Source: Dipylidium caninum
Lineage: Eukaryota > Platyhelminthes > Cestoda > Cyclophyllidea > Dipylidiidae
Assembly: GCA_017562135.1 (NCBI GenBank)
Contig: QEYB01000936.1
Coordinates: forward strand, 682,001 to 746,000
DNA: 64,000 bases
Direction of reading: 5' to 3'
Part shown: positions 46,755 to 59,900 of the stretch, in pieces
Layout: each line of letters starts with the position of its first letter
How positions within the stretch are numbered: the stretch's first letter is position 1
Notes under the pieces: model-generated
What the model was told of the DNA's origin: nothing
The model's input: only the letters and a program-made list of their open reading frames with translations
Databases searched by the model: none
Program-made: the position numbers and the translations under genes

Positions 46755-47555
46755 ATGTTAAGGAAGGATAAAAGAGACGAAAAAGGCGAGAGATCATCCA
46801 GAAGGGGAATGGCAGATCGAAATAAGGGTGATAAGGGTAAGAAGTCCAAAAAACCGGAGCGCGAGACCCTACATTTACATGTTAGTGTGTGCGGTCTCCC
46901 GAGAGTGATAGATTTGTACATGCGACAGGTAAGTCTGTGCCAACTTCCCCATCCTTGTTTCCCGTCCCGCCCGTCCCCTCTCGTCTGGTCTCCTCTCGTC
47001 CGGCTCACTTATCTCGCAGATATACAATGCGAATTGCTTTAGGTTAATAATTTGTACTGTGAGACGGAGAGATTTGTGGTGTACATCGATCCAAGTCGTG
47101 GCAATGACACAATGACGGTAGGGTGAACAGTGGAGGCGCCGATCTCGCCCTCTGCGTCTACGATGTCCGAGATCGTCTCTCAGTGGCCTTCCTCAAGGAT
47201 TATGTGAGTTGGCATCGGCTTCACTAACCTCCAGATTCTGCCGCATATGAGAGGACGGAACGAGAATATGGCCATAGCCGGCTTGGGATTGGAATGGAGG
47301 ACGGGAGGTCAGGACGAGACAGACATTGGCACAGTCAATCGATTGGCTAGACAGTGCGGATGTCGTGGTTCTGAACTCATCTGCTGTGACGGGGTAGGCG
47401 AGTCTTTCCTGCAATTTACTACAGTGTTAATCGTCTTCTAGCATCAAATGGCCGCCGGTACATTCGCGCTGTACGCACAAGTGCATCCGGATGATTTTGA
47501 TAGCGAAGAAGAAAGTGGCAAGGACAAAAAGTCCGGCCGGGGAAGTAAGAAGTGA
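46755..47555 (+). pseudogene. Pseudo-GTPase family, copy 4, frameshifted in exon 2
   Basis: Exons 46755-46928, 47043-47203, 47235-47393 and 47442-47555 (TGA). The family blocks are all present: LHLHVSVCGLPRVIDLYM, ADLALCVYDVRDRLSVAFL, MAIAGLGLEWRTGG, GCRGSELICCDG and QMAAGTFALYAQVHPDDF, then a short tail ending GKDKKSGRGSKK. Exon 2 is 161 nt where all siblings have 159. Its first half reads in the expected frame (FVVYIDPSRGNDTMTVG) and then hits TGA at 47124. The LCVYDVR half continues two bases out of phase. No GT-AG intron inside the exon restores the frame. Either the copy is a recent pseudogene or the assembly has an indel here. The promoter and other exons are intact, so decay, if real, is young. 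A later in-frame ATG exists at 46809. Confidence 0.6.
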
Positions 47556-50500
47556 GGAGGAGAGAGGCGAGAGTACGAAATGGTGTAACTCCAATTTTTC
47601 ATCGCCTCATCACCATTACTACCAGGCCTCCCATGCCCCTCAACACCAACTTCCCCTTCACAATCAATCAGGCCGATTCTCTACTTTCTCAAAATCTATT
47701 TTTTCCTCATGTTAAACAAAATATCATAGAATTTTGAGCTTTTAACTTCTTTTTGGATGAATTACTGTTACCTCTTCATCCCATTCCGCCTGCTAGAGAG
47801 GCGGAGACGTGGGTAGCACCGCCGTTCTACCACAATTGCCTAGGCACACAAATGAAGAATTTCGAGTCCACCACCGAATTTCTTAGTCACCAATAAATCA
47901 CCAACGCCACAAACTTAAATTTAATCAAGCTACCCTAAGGGCCACCCAATTAAGAAGAATGTAGCGCCACACGTAATTTGCTGCCTACTGAGTTGATTCA
48001 CTCATCATCACCCTCGTAAAGCGTTAAGAGGCGGCAATCGTGTGTTGTAGAAAAGGCTTCATAGAAGGCAGCCCAATCCCAACGGTCCTCCTCCCTTTCC
48101 TCCCTCCCTCCCTCCGTGTCTAGGCCAGGTGGCGGAAGAGTGACACGCGATCTCGCGATAATAAATCGGAGTGTGAGTGAGTGGCAGACAAAGAGAAAGG
48201 GAATAGCCCATGTAACTAACATAAAAATGCAATTTTTAGAGGTGTGTATGTGGGTGTATGTGACTAACGAGACTACCCCAGTTTAATACACCTCGCTTTG
48301 CCACTTAAAACCCTTTGTCGTAGAAATGAGGGGAAGAAAGAAACAAACAAACACGAAAAAAGTGTAAAGAAGCAAGAAGGAAATACTCGCGACACGAGAA
48401 TGAGGCAGGCTAAGATGAAGGAGAGGCGAGAGATGGGTGCGTAGAAGATATGGCCATGTTGGGGGCGGAAATTCAGCACCACATTCTCTGACCCACGCTC
48501 TTTTGAGTAGAAAACTCATCGCTTTTTTTCATATAAGATTAAATACCCGCCATCCTAGAGAAGGTGAGCGAGTACAGACACGGGTTGAGTCGGTTCAGGC
48601 CTCTTAATCGACAATATTAGGGTATGATGGAGAATACATTGCGTCACGGGGCGTAGTTCGTTGGCGATTACCAGTTGGCATAAGGGAAGGCAGCAAATTC
48701 AATTGATGGTAGTGTGATGATCTGCTCTAATCTAATCTAATCAACCAGACCAAATTTTGATTACTCCTGACGCTTCTAACTTTATAATTGTAACCTGAAT
48801 GGAGAATGTCACCTCGAATTGCTTGGCGAAGGCCTAAACCCTGTGATTTAAGGTCATATCCATCCGGTGGAACGGAGGATGCGTTAACACAATGTTTTAT
48901 TAACCAGAAGTGGGGGAATGGGGGGGGGGGCGGATAAGAGAGACCGAGTACACGTTGAGTTTTAAACTGTGAATTTATCCGTCTGCAAAATCCCGTTCTT
49001 TCGTGTTACGCAGGCGTCCCCCGTCACCCAAAATATCCCCATCTAACATTAACAACTAATTTACTAAATTCATTTGTCATGATCTACCATCACTTCCGTG
49101 ACAGAATAATTGACAGGTGGGGATTAGACGCTCAGAGTTGCGGGTGGGGGACGTGTGATAAGACCTTTCTTCATCACCCACCTACTTTCGCCCGCTTAAT
49201 TCTCCTTCGAGTTTGCTCTTCCCATCCTCCAATGGGGCAGAGTAACACATTACGACGATGCAATGGAGAGGGATGATTTACGCCACATCAAAAATTCACA
49301 CACTGACTGCCTGAGAAAGTACTACTGCCAAGGGGTTCAATGCGACCCCTCTCCAACTCTCAGTGTGAAAACGCGATGCAGAGGCGTGAGGAATTGATTT
49401 TAAAATCCCGCCGTGTAAAGAGAGAAGGATGGTAGTGGAGTACTGAGGCACCTTTATTTTTAGTGTCGCTCGTGAAAGCTCTAATGCTCAAATGAGTCTG
49501 AGATGGAGGGACTAGTCGGTGGGTGATGGTTAATATGACAGCGCACACAGAGTGAAGGCTTACACTCTGACGTGAGTATCAACGTCAAATGCGAGTTTTA
49601 AAAAGCCTGTTTACGCAGTATTTGTAGAAATTCCTGTATATTTCATTCATACTTCTCGTTATAATTCTGCCATGCCCCACATTTGATTAATTTTAATTCT
49701 CTCACATAAAATTCATGCCAAATTAGTGAATCATGCACACACACACATAGATGCACAGAAGCACACCGAAACATTAGAGTCGTCTGCTCACTCCTTCACT
49801 TGCCGAGTAGGGTAGGTAGTCGATGTGGTGCAAGAGTTCACCATTCTAGATTTACTGCGACAAAAATTATTTTCTCCTACAAATCAGCAGAGACCGCCTA
49901 GCAAGACGTAAAGGTGGCATCAAAGAAGGAAGTACAATCAGCACAGGTTTATTTTAAGGAGATTTTAATTTCTTAAGAATTAAGTAAATTTTTCACTAAT
50001 CCATTGTCGTGCCAGAAATATTTGGACACTTCCGTCGAGAGAGACGACAAAAATATAAACACACCACTGGTTGTCTAGTAGGATAGAAGCAGAGTTTATC
50101 AGTATTCAAGTAAATGTAGTTTTACCTTGGAGGAATGTGCCGTTATGTAAAACTTTGATACATTCTCAAAGCTCTGCATTAAACAGACACATCAACATTT
50201 AAAGAGCCCTAAGTAGACGGATTTAATATTTTAAATATACACGACCGGGTTTGCAGTAGTTACATAGTCCAGTTCAAAAAAGGGGAATTAACGTTAATTT
50301 AGTTACATCAACAATTATCCAAGAAAATGACGCAGATAGTCTGCCAAAAATGTATTTCGAAGAATGAGGGAAAGTTAGCCGGCACCAGCATATTGCATTA
50401 AATCCAAAGGAAATGCATTATGATGTTTTAGTCGATTTTCTAAGTTAAAGTGATTCGCATGATTGTGCTAACCTCCAGTCATCTGAGAATTATACAAGCA

Positions 50501-52489
50501 AATAGTATTTAAATAGAACATTACTCTAAGCCACTTGTACACCTTAGTGAGAACCATTTAGCACTTTGACAAATTTTTTCTCCAACTAAAGTCAAGTTGC
50601 TCTCCATGGCGTGCATGTACTAAAATTAACGGAGACGCTGTCCTCAGAAGTTTACAACCTTTACTTGAGTTTAATAAGCCAACCTAAATAGACTAAGGTT
50701 CCCTCTATCCTCCCCAGATAAGAAATTCCAACTTTACACACATGCCAACAGGAACTGCTTTACTTGATCATGTACAACTTAGATTTTACACGCCTTAAAG
50801 ATGCTACATTAGCTTTAGCGCTTTAGACATTAGCCTCCAGCTTATTACTCTACGCATATGAGTGCACGAGCAAGCCCGATTGCGCGTTTGCATCAGATGT
50901 TGGCTCGAGGCTTACTCATGACGTGATTAACGAAATGGCGTCACTTCTTAAAGCCTATTGATGTGACAGAACTCCGACATTATACTCCCCATCAAGATGA
51001 TCTAAGCAGTATATCAGTACTCAATGAATTGAGTCCTTTCATGATAGCACTCCCTTTACCTAAATCTATTTGCAGTATTTTAGCAAGAGATAGCAAGGGC
51101 TATTTTGCACAGGAGGATGCTCTATCAGGGACAATTGCAAATGGAATTAGTAAAAAATTTTTCGTAATCAAGCCCGGATATCTGAGTATAATTGAGTAAT
51201 TCGTAGAAGATAGTGTACACAGTAAGGAAATTGTGGTACAGAATAAAATGCGGTTCAGGGTAAATTCGGATGGTCGGGTGAGTAACGGAGTAAAATGGGA
51301 TTCCAGGAGGAAACTGTATTGGAGAAATATGTTAGTGCATAGGTATGAGTCATCCGCATAAAATCAAAATAAATTGTACAATAACCTATGCGACAGCATC
51401 AAATAATTTGAAATGAGGCCTATTTGGATTTCCGTGAGGGAATATAACAAAACGCACAATAAAAGTCGCATTTATGACCGCAACCTTGACATAAGGACAA
51501 AAAGCGTTTTTCACTTTCAAAGCAAAATTTTGCCAAAATCATAAAAGTTGAGCGGAGAAAATTTTTCTGTAATCGGATAGCAGAGGGAATCGTCGATATC
51601 TCTACCATGGGGAGTTAAATATACCTCGTTTATAATAACTTACGATTTCATGCAAAATTGCCTCTTCGTGTCAAAAATTTTTTGCAATGGGCCCCCCCTT
51701 AACCTATATGGTTCGAAAGGGTAACCCTATTCCCCAAAATTGATTTTCACTATCGTCGTTGCAATTTGCTGTCCTTTTGGGGACAAAACTTTTAATGAAC
51801 AAGTATTAGGGGTTGCGGGAACGGAACACAAATAGAGAGAAAAAAAAATTAGGATTCGATTATATAGAAAAATGTTCATTTTTGCGCAATATGCTGACAT
51901 TCTCGTGGCTTAATGAGGGCTGCCTCCAAATGTTTTTTGGTCATATTTGTCATTGTTTATATTTATAAGTTATATAATGAAATTGACCAAATCATAACTC
52001 CGCTTTCGTTTCCATCTTTCGGGACCCGGCGAAGGTTGAAATGGGGAGCCGAGGTGTGGTTCCAAACCTTCGTCAACCCAACGTTGGCAATCTATTCCTA
52101 CTGCGGTGAAGCTTGCATTGTTGTACATCGAATTATCACAGTCTACTGCTGTATCATCAAAGGTGATAGCACATTTTTCCTGTCATATTTCTTGCTTTAG
52201 TTAGTTCGCATTTAAAGCATATTGTTAGTATATTTACGCAACTGCCAGCTTCAGTCTTAAGTTTCTAATGTTTATTTCCCATCAATTTGACGCCATAAAA
52301 TCTGTACAATTAGAACAAATGATGTATGCTTTCGCGAAAAAGGGGTTTTAACTACCACATACGGGTTTATCCATTTTTTGACCTTGCATTAGACAGGTTT
52401 CTGCCCATGATTGGTCCATCTCGCCTTTTTTTCTAATTGGCGGGTCATTACGATCTGATTCTGATTATTGGTACTGTCAGGCGCAGACG
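47556..52489. other. Long gene-free interval (about 4.9 kb)
   Basis: No supported coding, tRNA or rRNA feature. There is a G-rich run near 48920 and small CA runs near 49738. Frames such as 50963-51199 have no family resemblance and no splice partners. The last few hundred bases are the presumed GMPPA promoter. Confidence 0.5.
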
Positions 52490-54960
52490 ATGGTGGCAAA
52501 CAAAATAATTAAAGCTGCAATCCTCATTGGAGGCCCTGCCAAGGGAACTAGGTTTAGACCCCTCTCACTGGAGTTGCCAAAGCCGCTTTTTCCAATCGCT
52601 GGTTACCCAATGGTTTATCATCACATCGAAGCCTTTTCCAAGGTATACTAATAAAATCCCCTAATTCCCGTAGGTACCCAACATGAAGGAAATTATTCTT
52701 ATTGGGTTCTATCAACCAAATGAAATCCTATCTCGGTTGATAAGCGAAGCTGCTAACCAGTTGGGCATTAACATTCGGTAATTTCATTCCTTTTTCCCAT
52801 CAGATCTTTAATTTCCACTCTTTTTATGCAAACGATTTGTGTGTAGGTATCTTCAGGAATACACCTCTCTTGGAACGGCTGGTGGGATATTCCAGTTTCG
52901 TGATCAAATAAGCGCCGGTGGCTTGGATCTCCTCTTCGTGATGAACGCTGACGTGTGTTGCGATGCGCCATTACAAGAAATGGTTGAGTTTCATGGCAAT
53001 CTCGGTTCTGGTGATAAATTTGTTGTCCTTTCAACGGAGGTTTGTTTTTCAATGTGTTTTTTTGAGAATCCTTGAATTGTCGAATACGTTGGCCTAATTC
53101 TTCTCCAGGCAACTCGAGAACAATCTATGGAATTCGGGTGCATTGTGGAAAACCCAGAAACTAACGAGGTATGCTTCAATGACTGAGGTATCGCATTTTG
53201 GCCCGAATTCTTATTTATTCTTCGTTGTAGATTACTCATTATGTGGAGAAACCTGACACATTTGTTAGCGTTCGTATTAATTGTGGCATCTATCTTTTCT
53301 CCCCGAGCATCTTCAAGTTCATTCGTGTTGCGTTTCTTGACCATCAACATCAACAGAAGTAATTCTTTTTCGTCCTAATTCATATTTTAGCACTCGGTTT
53401 CGGGGAATGTGCAAGGAAAGCATTCAGCTAGAGACGGAAATATTTCAACCACTTGCCGGTAGTGGAACTCTCTATAATTTTCATACGGAGAGGTTTTGGA
53501 GTCAACTAAAACATCCCGGGTGAGATTGCCTATTTTCACACTTTATACCCTTTTCACAGCTCCAGAATCTTGGGAGCTACTAGTAAACTGTTCCAAAATT
53601 TGCATCATGTTCTCGCATCTTAACATGTTTGAACATTTCAAGAAAAACAACTACTTAAAACATTTCCAAATTTTGGCTTGTTTTAACGCTCCATTTTAGC
53701 ATTCGATGCAAAACTTGTTTTATGCAAAATTTCATCCAATTCACAGCGTTTCAAAGTCGTTGAAAATGTGGATGTGCTGGCTTTCGCCCTAGGCTGTAAT
53801 TTCTACCGCCTTCCATGTGCGTGTGGTTTTTGTGTAACTTGACGATTGGTGCGACGCGTGGGAAAAGTTAGAACACCACGAGTAGTTTTATTATATCTTT
53901 AGTCCCCTTTAATCAAGAGCAATTTACTATTCGTTCTCTTTGATAGTTGTTTCTTTTTTCTGAAAACTTGCGGCCTTATTGTCAGTAATACATTTTTACT
54001 CCAATGGCCTTGAAGACGTTCTTGCCTCTCCTTGTTGAGGACATCTTTGTCTGATGGTACTTTTACTCCAACTCTTTAGGTATCTTTTTATAAAAAATGG
54101 TCCGTGTAAAAGGGGATATTTCGGTTTGTCATCCTATCAAACCATTTCCGTTGGAAAGTTTAGATTTCAGACGTCACTGAGGTCTATATTCTTCCTTTCT
54201 TTCTTTAAGAGCGGTCATTTACGCAAATCGTCAAATGCTGGCGCTCTACCATCGCACTCATCCCCATCGTCTGGCAGTCCATAGGGCTTCTGTCGGCAGT
54301 GACCAGTACATCAATGACACCACTGACCTGTCTGCTGAGGCATCGGGAGATTGTCAGGCGACGACCACTTCAAGTGCTCGGATCATCGGTGATGTCTACC
54401 TACACGCGACAGCACGAGTACATCCCACCGCGGTGCTCGGTCCTAATGTCAGTATCGGTGCTGGTGCCATAATCGGGGCGGGTGTGCGTCTGCGCGACGT
54501 TATCGTGCTACGTAATGCCGAGATTCACGCGCACGCCTGTTGCCTCAATTGTGTAATTGGCTGGAACACCGTTATTGGTCAGTGGGCTCGTGTTGAGGGG
54601 ACCGCGGCCTTTGGACCCAATCCTAATACACCCTTCACGAAACTGAAGGTGATGCCGGTGTTCAATGCCAATGGACAACTGAATCCGTCAATCACGGTTA
54701 TTGGTAGGCGGTGCGGACGGAGACTAGAATAGTAATACGGAAGGAGTCTTTGTGGGCCAATAGGCATTATTTTGATATGAAAAGCCTGGAATTTTATGTA
54801 AACCTCTTTGTAGAAGACAGGAATCTAATGTTTGCTATTTAACTCTTTCCTCTCCATAGGTTCGAATGTTGACGTGCCTCCAGAAGTGATTGTTCTAAAT
54901 TCGATTGTGCTGCCGCACAAGGAGCTAACACGTAGTGTCAAAAACCAGATTATTCTCTAA
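52490..54960 (+). CDS. GMPPA: GMPPA, regulatory alpha subunit of GDP-mannose pyrophosphorylase
   Basis: Eight exons: 52490-52642, 52674-52777, 52847-53039, 53109-53168, 53231-53358, 53391-53519, 54210-54703 and 54860-54960 (TAA). All phases match. The N-terminal nucleotidyltransferase domain shows [18 protein letters not shown] and [14 protein letters not shown]; the [12 protein letters not shown] form identifies GMPPA rather than GMPPB. The middle has [13 protein letters not shown] and the VMNADVCCD strand. The C-terminal left-handed beta-helix has hexapeptide repeats ([40 protein letters not shown]) and the family end [13 protein letters not shown]...NQIIL. GMPPA binds GDP-mannose and inhibits the catalytic GMPPB subunit, which controls mannose supply for N-glycans and GPI anchors. 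Introns 1 and 5 are 31 and 32 nt; intron 6 is 690 nt. A linker insertion (about 50 residues, Ser/Thr/Ala rich) precedes the beta-helix. Confidence 0.93.
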
Positions 54961-56982
54961 GTGATCTACTCTCGGTGCTGTCAATGGTGCGGTCTTTTAT
55001 TCTTCCGCGTCTCATTCCATTCCATCGGGATATTCTTCCACCCATAATGCGATAGTTTTATAGTACAAAATGCAGTGTACTGAGATTCGACCTCTATCTC
55101 ATCGGAATACACTTGTCTCTTCAAACACTTCGTAAATTTGTGTGCCTTATAACTTCCTGTATCTCCGGCATCCGATGCTAATACCGTTTTCTTGACTCCA
55201 TATAATAATTCGCCGGGTAGGTTTCCTTCTCTTCTCTGACTCTTAGTTAAACATCTTTCCCGTTGCCGAACTCGACTTTATCCATCCAATCGAAACATGC
55301 CTCAGGGTGATTGGTGAGTAAATTATATGAGTTCGCGCCTTCATTGGACAAAAAATGTGTTTCACCAATCAGGAATCAAAACTTCGTCAAATAGGAGTGG
55401 CTGACACTCAGAATATGTAGTGTCTGGCAGGAGGCGATTGGCGTGAGATCAAACGATAATCAATGTTTCAAGTCAAATTTTGCGTAATCGTATATTTGTC
55501 AGTGAAGACTACGAGAGCACATTTCAAAGATATCTCATTTTGGTGTCAGCTCGGGAATATTACTATGTTGGAACAGACTTGACTGGCGGGATAATGGGAA
55601 AGGGATAGGAGAATCAGCAAGCACATGCCCACTGCCCAGTTTGTTTGGTGGGCACAATTGTATAGTCCCTCATTGTTTCCTATTTCACCGGGACATTTGT
55701 GATTCAAACTGATTATTTGTTGCGAAATAGCTTAATGATACAACATCGATAACATTTGTTACGTCAATAAATAAAACTCATTTGCGAGAGGCATTTTTTA
55801 CCACCCCTTAGTGAACTGATGTGGGGACGGCCTGGATTTCGTTGTGGTACCGAAGTCGGCTTCGGGTGTTACCATATTCGAATTAATTATTGTCGCTCAG
55901 ACGAATTCCCGGTAGGTATGGTTTACTTTCATGGTTCGCAGCATGATGAGTCGTGTTTGCTCTAGAAAGATAATCTTCAAGCATAACAAACGAACGGGAT
56001 TCCGCTCCTCTACCGTCCACAACTGTTATTTGGCTTCATAAGGAATCCACAATTCGAACAGTTCAAAATCACACTCAATTTTTCAAAGGTAATTGGGTTC
56101 TAATAACCTCTGAATAATGCAATCGAACCGACTTATTCAACCTGCAGCTCAATGGCATTAATCTACAGACACTAGGGTAAAGCATCAAGGGTTCAAATGG
56201 AAACATTCAACCCCTGGTGTAGTAAGGCGTAACGTACGATTCTCGCTGGTCTAGATCTGAGTCGCGGGACGTCGAAAAACAAAAATCACTGACTATTTCA
56301 GCAATTGTGAGCCATGACATGGATACGTTGATAACAGCTGAACGGGAGGAAGATGGCGAGAATAATATCTTTACAGCTGGACAAAGTGGGATGAAAGCTG
56401 AATGAAATGATGAAAAGTAAATAGGATAAAGGCTATGCAAAGATGAAATCAAAGGTTTCCTATTCCTCAAAGATAAAGAGACCTTTAACTACCTTATACT
56501 TGCACTTCTATGGCCTCGGGAAAAGGGATACGTGAATAAGCCTGGCATTAATGCCGTAAAAAGATTATAAGCAAATAAATGTGTTTTTCATTGCGATCAA
56601 TAAAAGCTTATATTAACCGCTGTAGAATGAAGGGTGTTCCAATACTTATATAGTTTGCCTTAAATCAGTGATAGTTAAATTGGGCCAGGCTAATACATTT
56701 ACTTTTTATTGTAATACTAAAGAGGGTATCAGGAACCAACAATGGCATATCTGTATAAACGGCAACTTGAATAGTACTGCCATAAACGCAAGAAGTATGG
56801 TAAGTTTTAATAATATTCCTGATATTAGCGTAAACGACCAGATTGCTCACATTAAAATATCTTTAATATACTGTCACTGATGAATCCCCTTTATTTCTTA
56901 ATTGGTCCAAATAGATGAGTCTGCAAATTGTCTGTCCTCCGCCGTCGAATCCTTTGTTGTTGGTGTCTTATTTTTATGGAAC
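54961..56982. other. Intergenic region between GMPPA and RSF1
   Basis: No supported gene. An AATAAA poly(A) signal lies near 55768, probably too far to serve GMPPA. The remaining frames are short and AT-rich. Confidence 0.5.
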
Positions 56983-59900
56983 ATGTACAGCCCGGAACCA
57001 GAGACTATCGTGGCTAAAGTTGAAGAGGAGCAGAAGCCGTATGCATATCTTTGCTAATAAGAATTTGTACTTCTTAACCGTATCATTATTCCCTCAGTAT
57101 GATATCAAAAGCGCTTCCGTGTGTTAAGACAAACTACGCATGGCGCCATTGGTGTCAAAATCTCGCATTATGTGCTGTTCTAGTTCTAAATAGTTGATCT
57201 AAGGTAGACTGAATATATGTAATTGAGACAACTGTGCTTACTTTTACTGGGGTTTATTTTTGCCGCGAACATCCGCGACCGCACTGGAAATTTTTGGGAT
57301 TGTCTTTGCTTATACCTATATATAAATTGAATGCTTGCACTAGCCTCTCGCATTTCTTTTCAATTTTTAGATTTACGAAAATATATGAATTTTCGGAGTT
57401 CGCGGAGATTTGTTCCTTCATATACCACTTCGGTGAGAAACTCGGTGTACCTTTCACGTTCCCTCGAATCGCCCGTCTTTTATCATGCGAGACAGATGGT
57501 GTGTTTCAGTTTTTGATAACCTCATCTTATGATTACGGTCTATCGTCCTTTTCCATTATCCAGTTGATTTGCAATCCCTTACAACCTTGTTGGTCAAACT
57601 GCTTAATAAGATGCGTCTTCGAACTCAACTTAATCGATGGCAACCAGCGTTGGGTCGATTTCTCCAACGACACGCATACAACTGCGACGAACTCCGAACC
57701 ATCGGGGATGCTCTTGACAATGGTGGCCCCCCCACGCTCTTTTTTTCACTTCCTCCACAGAGACGTTTGCGCGTCATCCTTTTTTGCCTGGAGACCCAAT
57801 TTCATCTAAATCCCCTTTTTAAGGAGAAGGTGAAAACTTTAGATTCTTGCATCCTTCGTACTCCACCATTAGGTGTGGACATTTTCGGTAACTCTTATTG
57901 GCTCTTCGTCGATATGGAGTGCAATTTTCTTCTTTATCGCTCCGCAGCGGAAGATATGACATTAGAAGTTCGTGTTGTTTCTTTTAATTTCTAAATTGTT
58001 GAAGTTCTTACTTTTGGGAGCGTATCTTTTATCTGATTACCCTATCTGCTTATCTATTTCTAATATTTTATTAATACCTAACGGCGACCAAAGTAGAAAT
58101 CGATCTAAAGATGCATTTATACTTCGTCATGCAAATTCCTCACTGAGTAACTCGAATGCTTTACTTTTTTAAATCTACCGAATTTGTCCTGGAATCTTAA
58201 CTAAAAAGGCGACCATTTAACCTATCAAATCTTCAAACTAATGGGCGTTCATTTTTGCGGTGATGTTAATGGGGATCTCAGTAGCTAATACTTTCCACTC
58301 CCTAATCTATACTACCGTAATGGCGTCAATTATTGACCCAATACGACAGCTCGTGTCCTGATGTTATCCTTGAAAGCTTATCACACTTGCCTGCACCTTG
58401 ACATTTCTATTTAACAATTAACAGGTACTGATCGTTAGACGATCGCTGCATGTGCTATAGTTGTGTACAACCGAATCAGACAGCCAATTTCGGTCGAATG
58501 TAAAGGGGAACTCTTAACTTTATTCGTGCGGTCAGATCTTAGATTTACTAATCATTTGTGTCGCTAAATAATATTAATGTCTTTGGTATCCCATTCCCTC
58601 TCAGCTACTCAGTGACTCATTTCCTACTTTGGAGGCTGTGATTGCCAGTCTGAAGGATGAAAAATATGAGAAAACACCCATATCGGAGCTATATTTAGTC
58701 TTTCGACTCTCTACGAAGCCGGAGTCTCCGGAGCCTGTCAATTTTCCGTCTCCCCCAACTCTTCCGGAAATTGGGTCTTCTGCAAAACTGGAAGTAGACA
58801 AACTGGAGCCTTCAGTGAAGGTAGAGCCTACGGCATCCCCAGAGGAAGAGCCGATTGAAGAAGTACGGAATGAGGAATCGGTTGCAGAGACATTGTATGT
58901 GGCCCATACTTACAACTGACTATAATGTCCTTACTTCTTATTCCCTATTTCAGTAGTATAATATTATTTGTTTTACAGCCCTGACCAGCCGATTAAAATA
59001 CCGGTGAAAAATACCACTCCTGAATCGCAAGTCAGGTGCGTCACTCGTCATCTGAGCCTCACTAACTTAAAATATATTTCTTACGCTTGACACTTTACTT
59101 GTTCAGCCATGGAACCACTTGCGAAAACATTGTTCAATCCCAGGAAATCGAACAAAACAGGTTGAAACGCTAATCTTTTCATTAGGTTAACTTAATCTCT
59201 TTTTGGCTTAAACCCTTATTTATTTTACAAATATTAGGGTAGAGGTGTCAGGAGAGGTACCAGGTTTACGTCGAAGCGGTCGGAAACGCAAACAGGTGGA
59301 GTTCCTCGCAATGGAGACCTTCAGAAAGAACTCCAAATCGCGAGGTAAGAAGTCGGTCTCAAATCCAACCTCGAAAAAGGCGAAGGGGACAGGAGAGAAG
59401 GTAGGAGGTAAGAAAACGCGCAGGGAAAAGACGTCTACTAGGCGTCGGAAGCGAGGTGGCAAGAAATACCGCAACGGTCATAACACCAGTAGCAGCTGTT
59501 TGTGGACTCGTTCTCCTGGGGACTCAGAATCTGACAATGACGATGGTGAGGGGGATGATATGTGGAATGACTTTGACTCGAACGACGGTGAGAATAGCAG
59601 TTCATCCCTCTTGGAAGCAGAAAAACAGTCACCTCGTGATTGGTTGGAAGAACTCGAAAGTGACTTTGACTTAGACGCAGAAGATGGCGACGACTTCGGT
59701 GTAGTTGCTGGACGCAATCTTCAACGTCAGAAGGCACAAGTTTTGGATGAGGCACCATGCCAAATTTGTACGATGTCAAATTACCCGGAATGGCTCTTGC
59801 TCTGCGATTCTTGTGACCTCGGGTTCCATGCCCAATGTCTTCGTCCGGCTCTTCATCTTATTCCTGAAGGTGACTGGTTCTGTCCTCGTTGTTTGCATAT

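Noticed and set aside
50963..51199. 78-codon frame in the long gene-free interval
   Set aside because: Starts at ATG but has no recognisable domain, no good Kozak or promoter context and no splice partner.
47556..52489. Search for tRNA, rRNA or CRISPR-like arrays
   Set aside because: No T-loop box with matching stems, no rRNA core and no spaced direct repeats were seen. By-eye search is not exhaustive.
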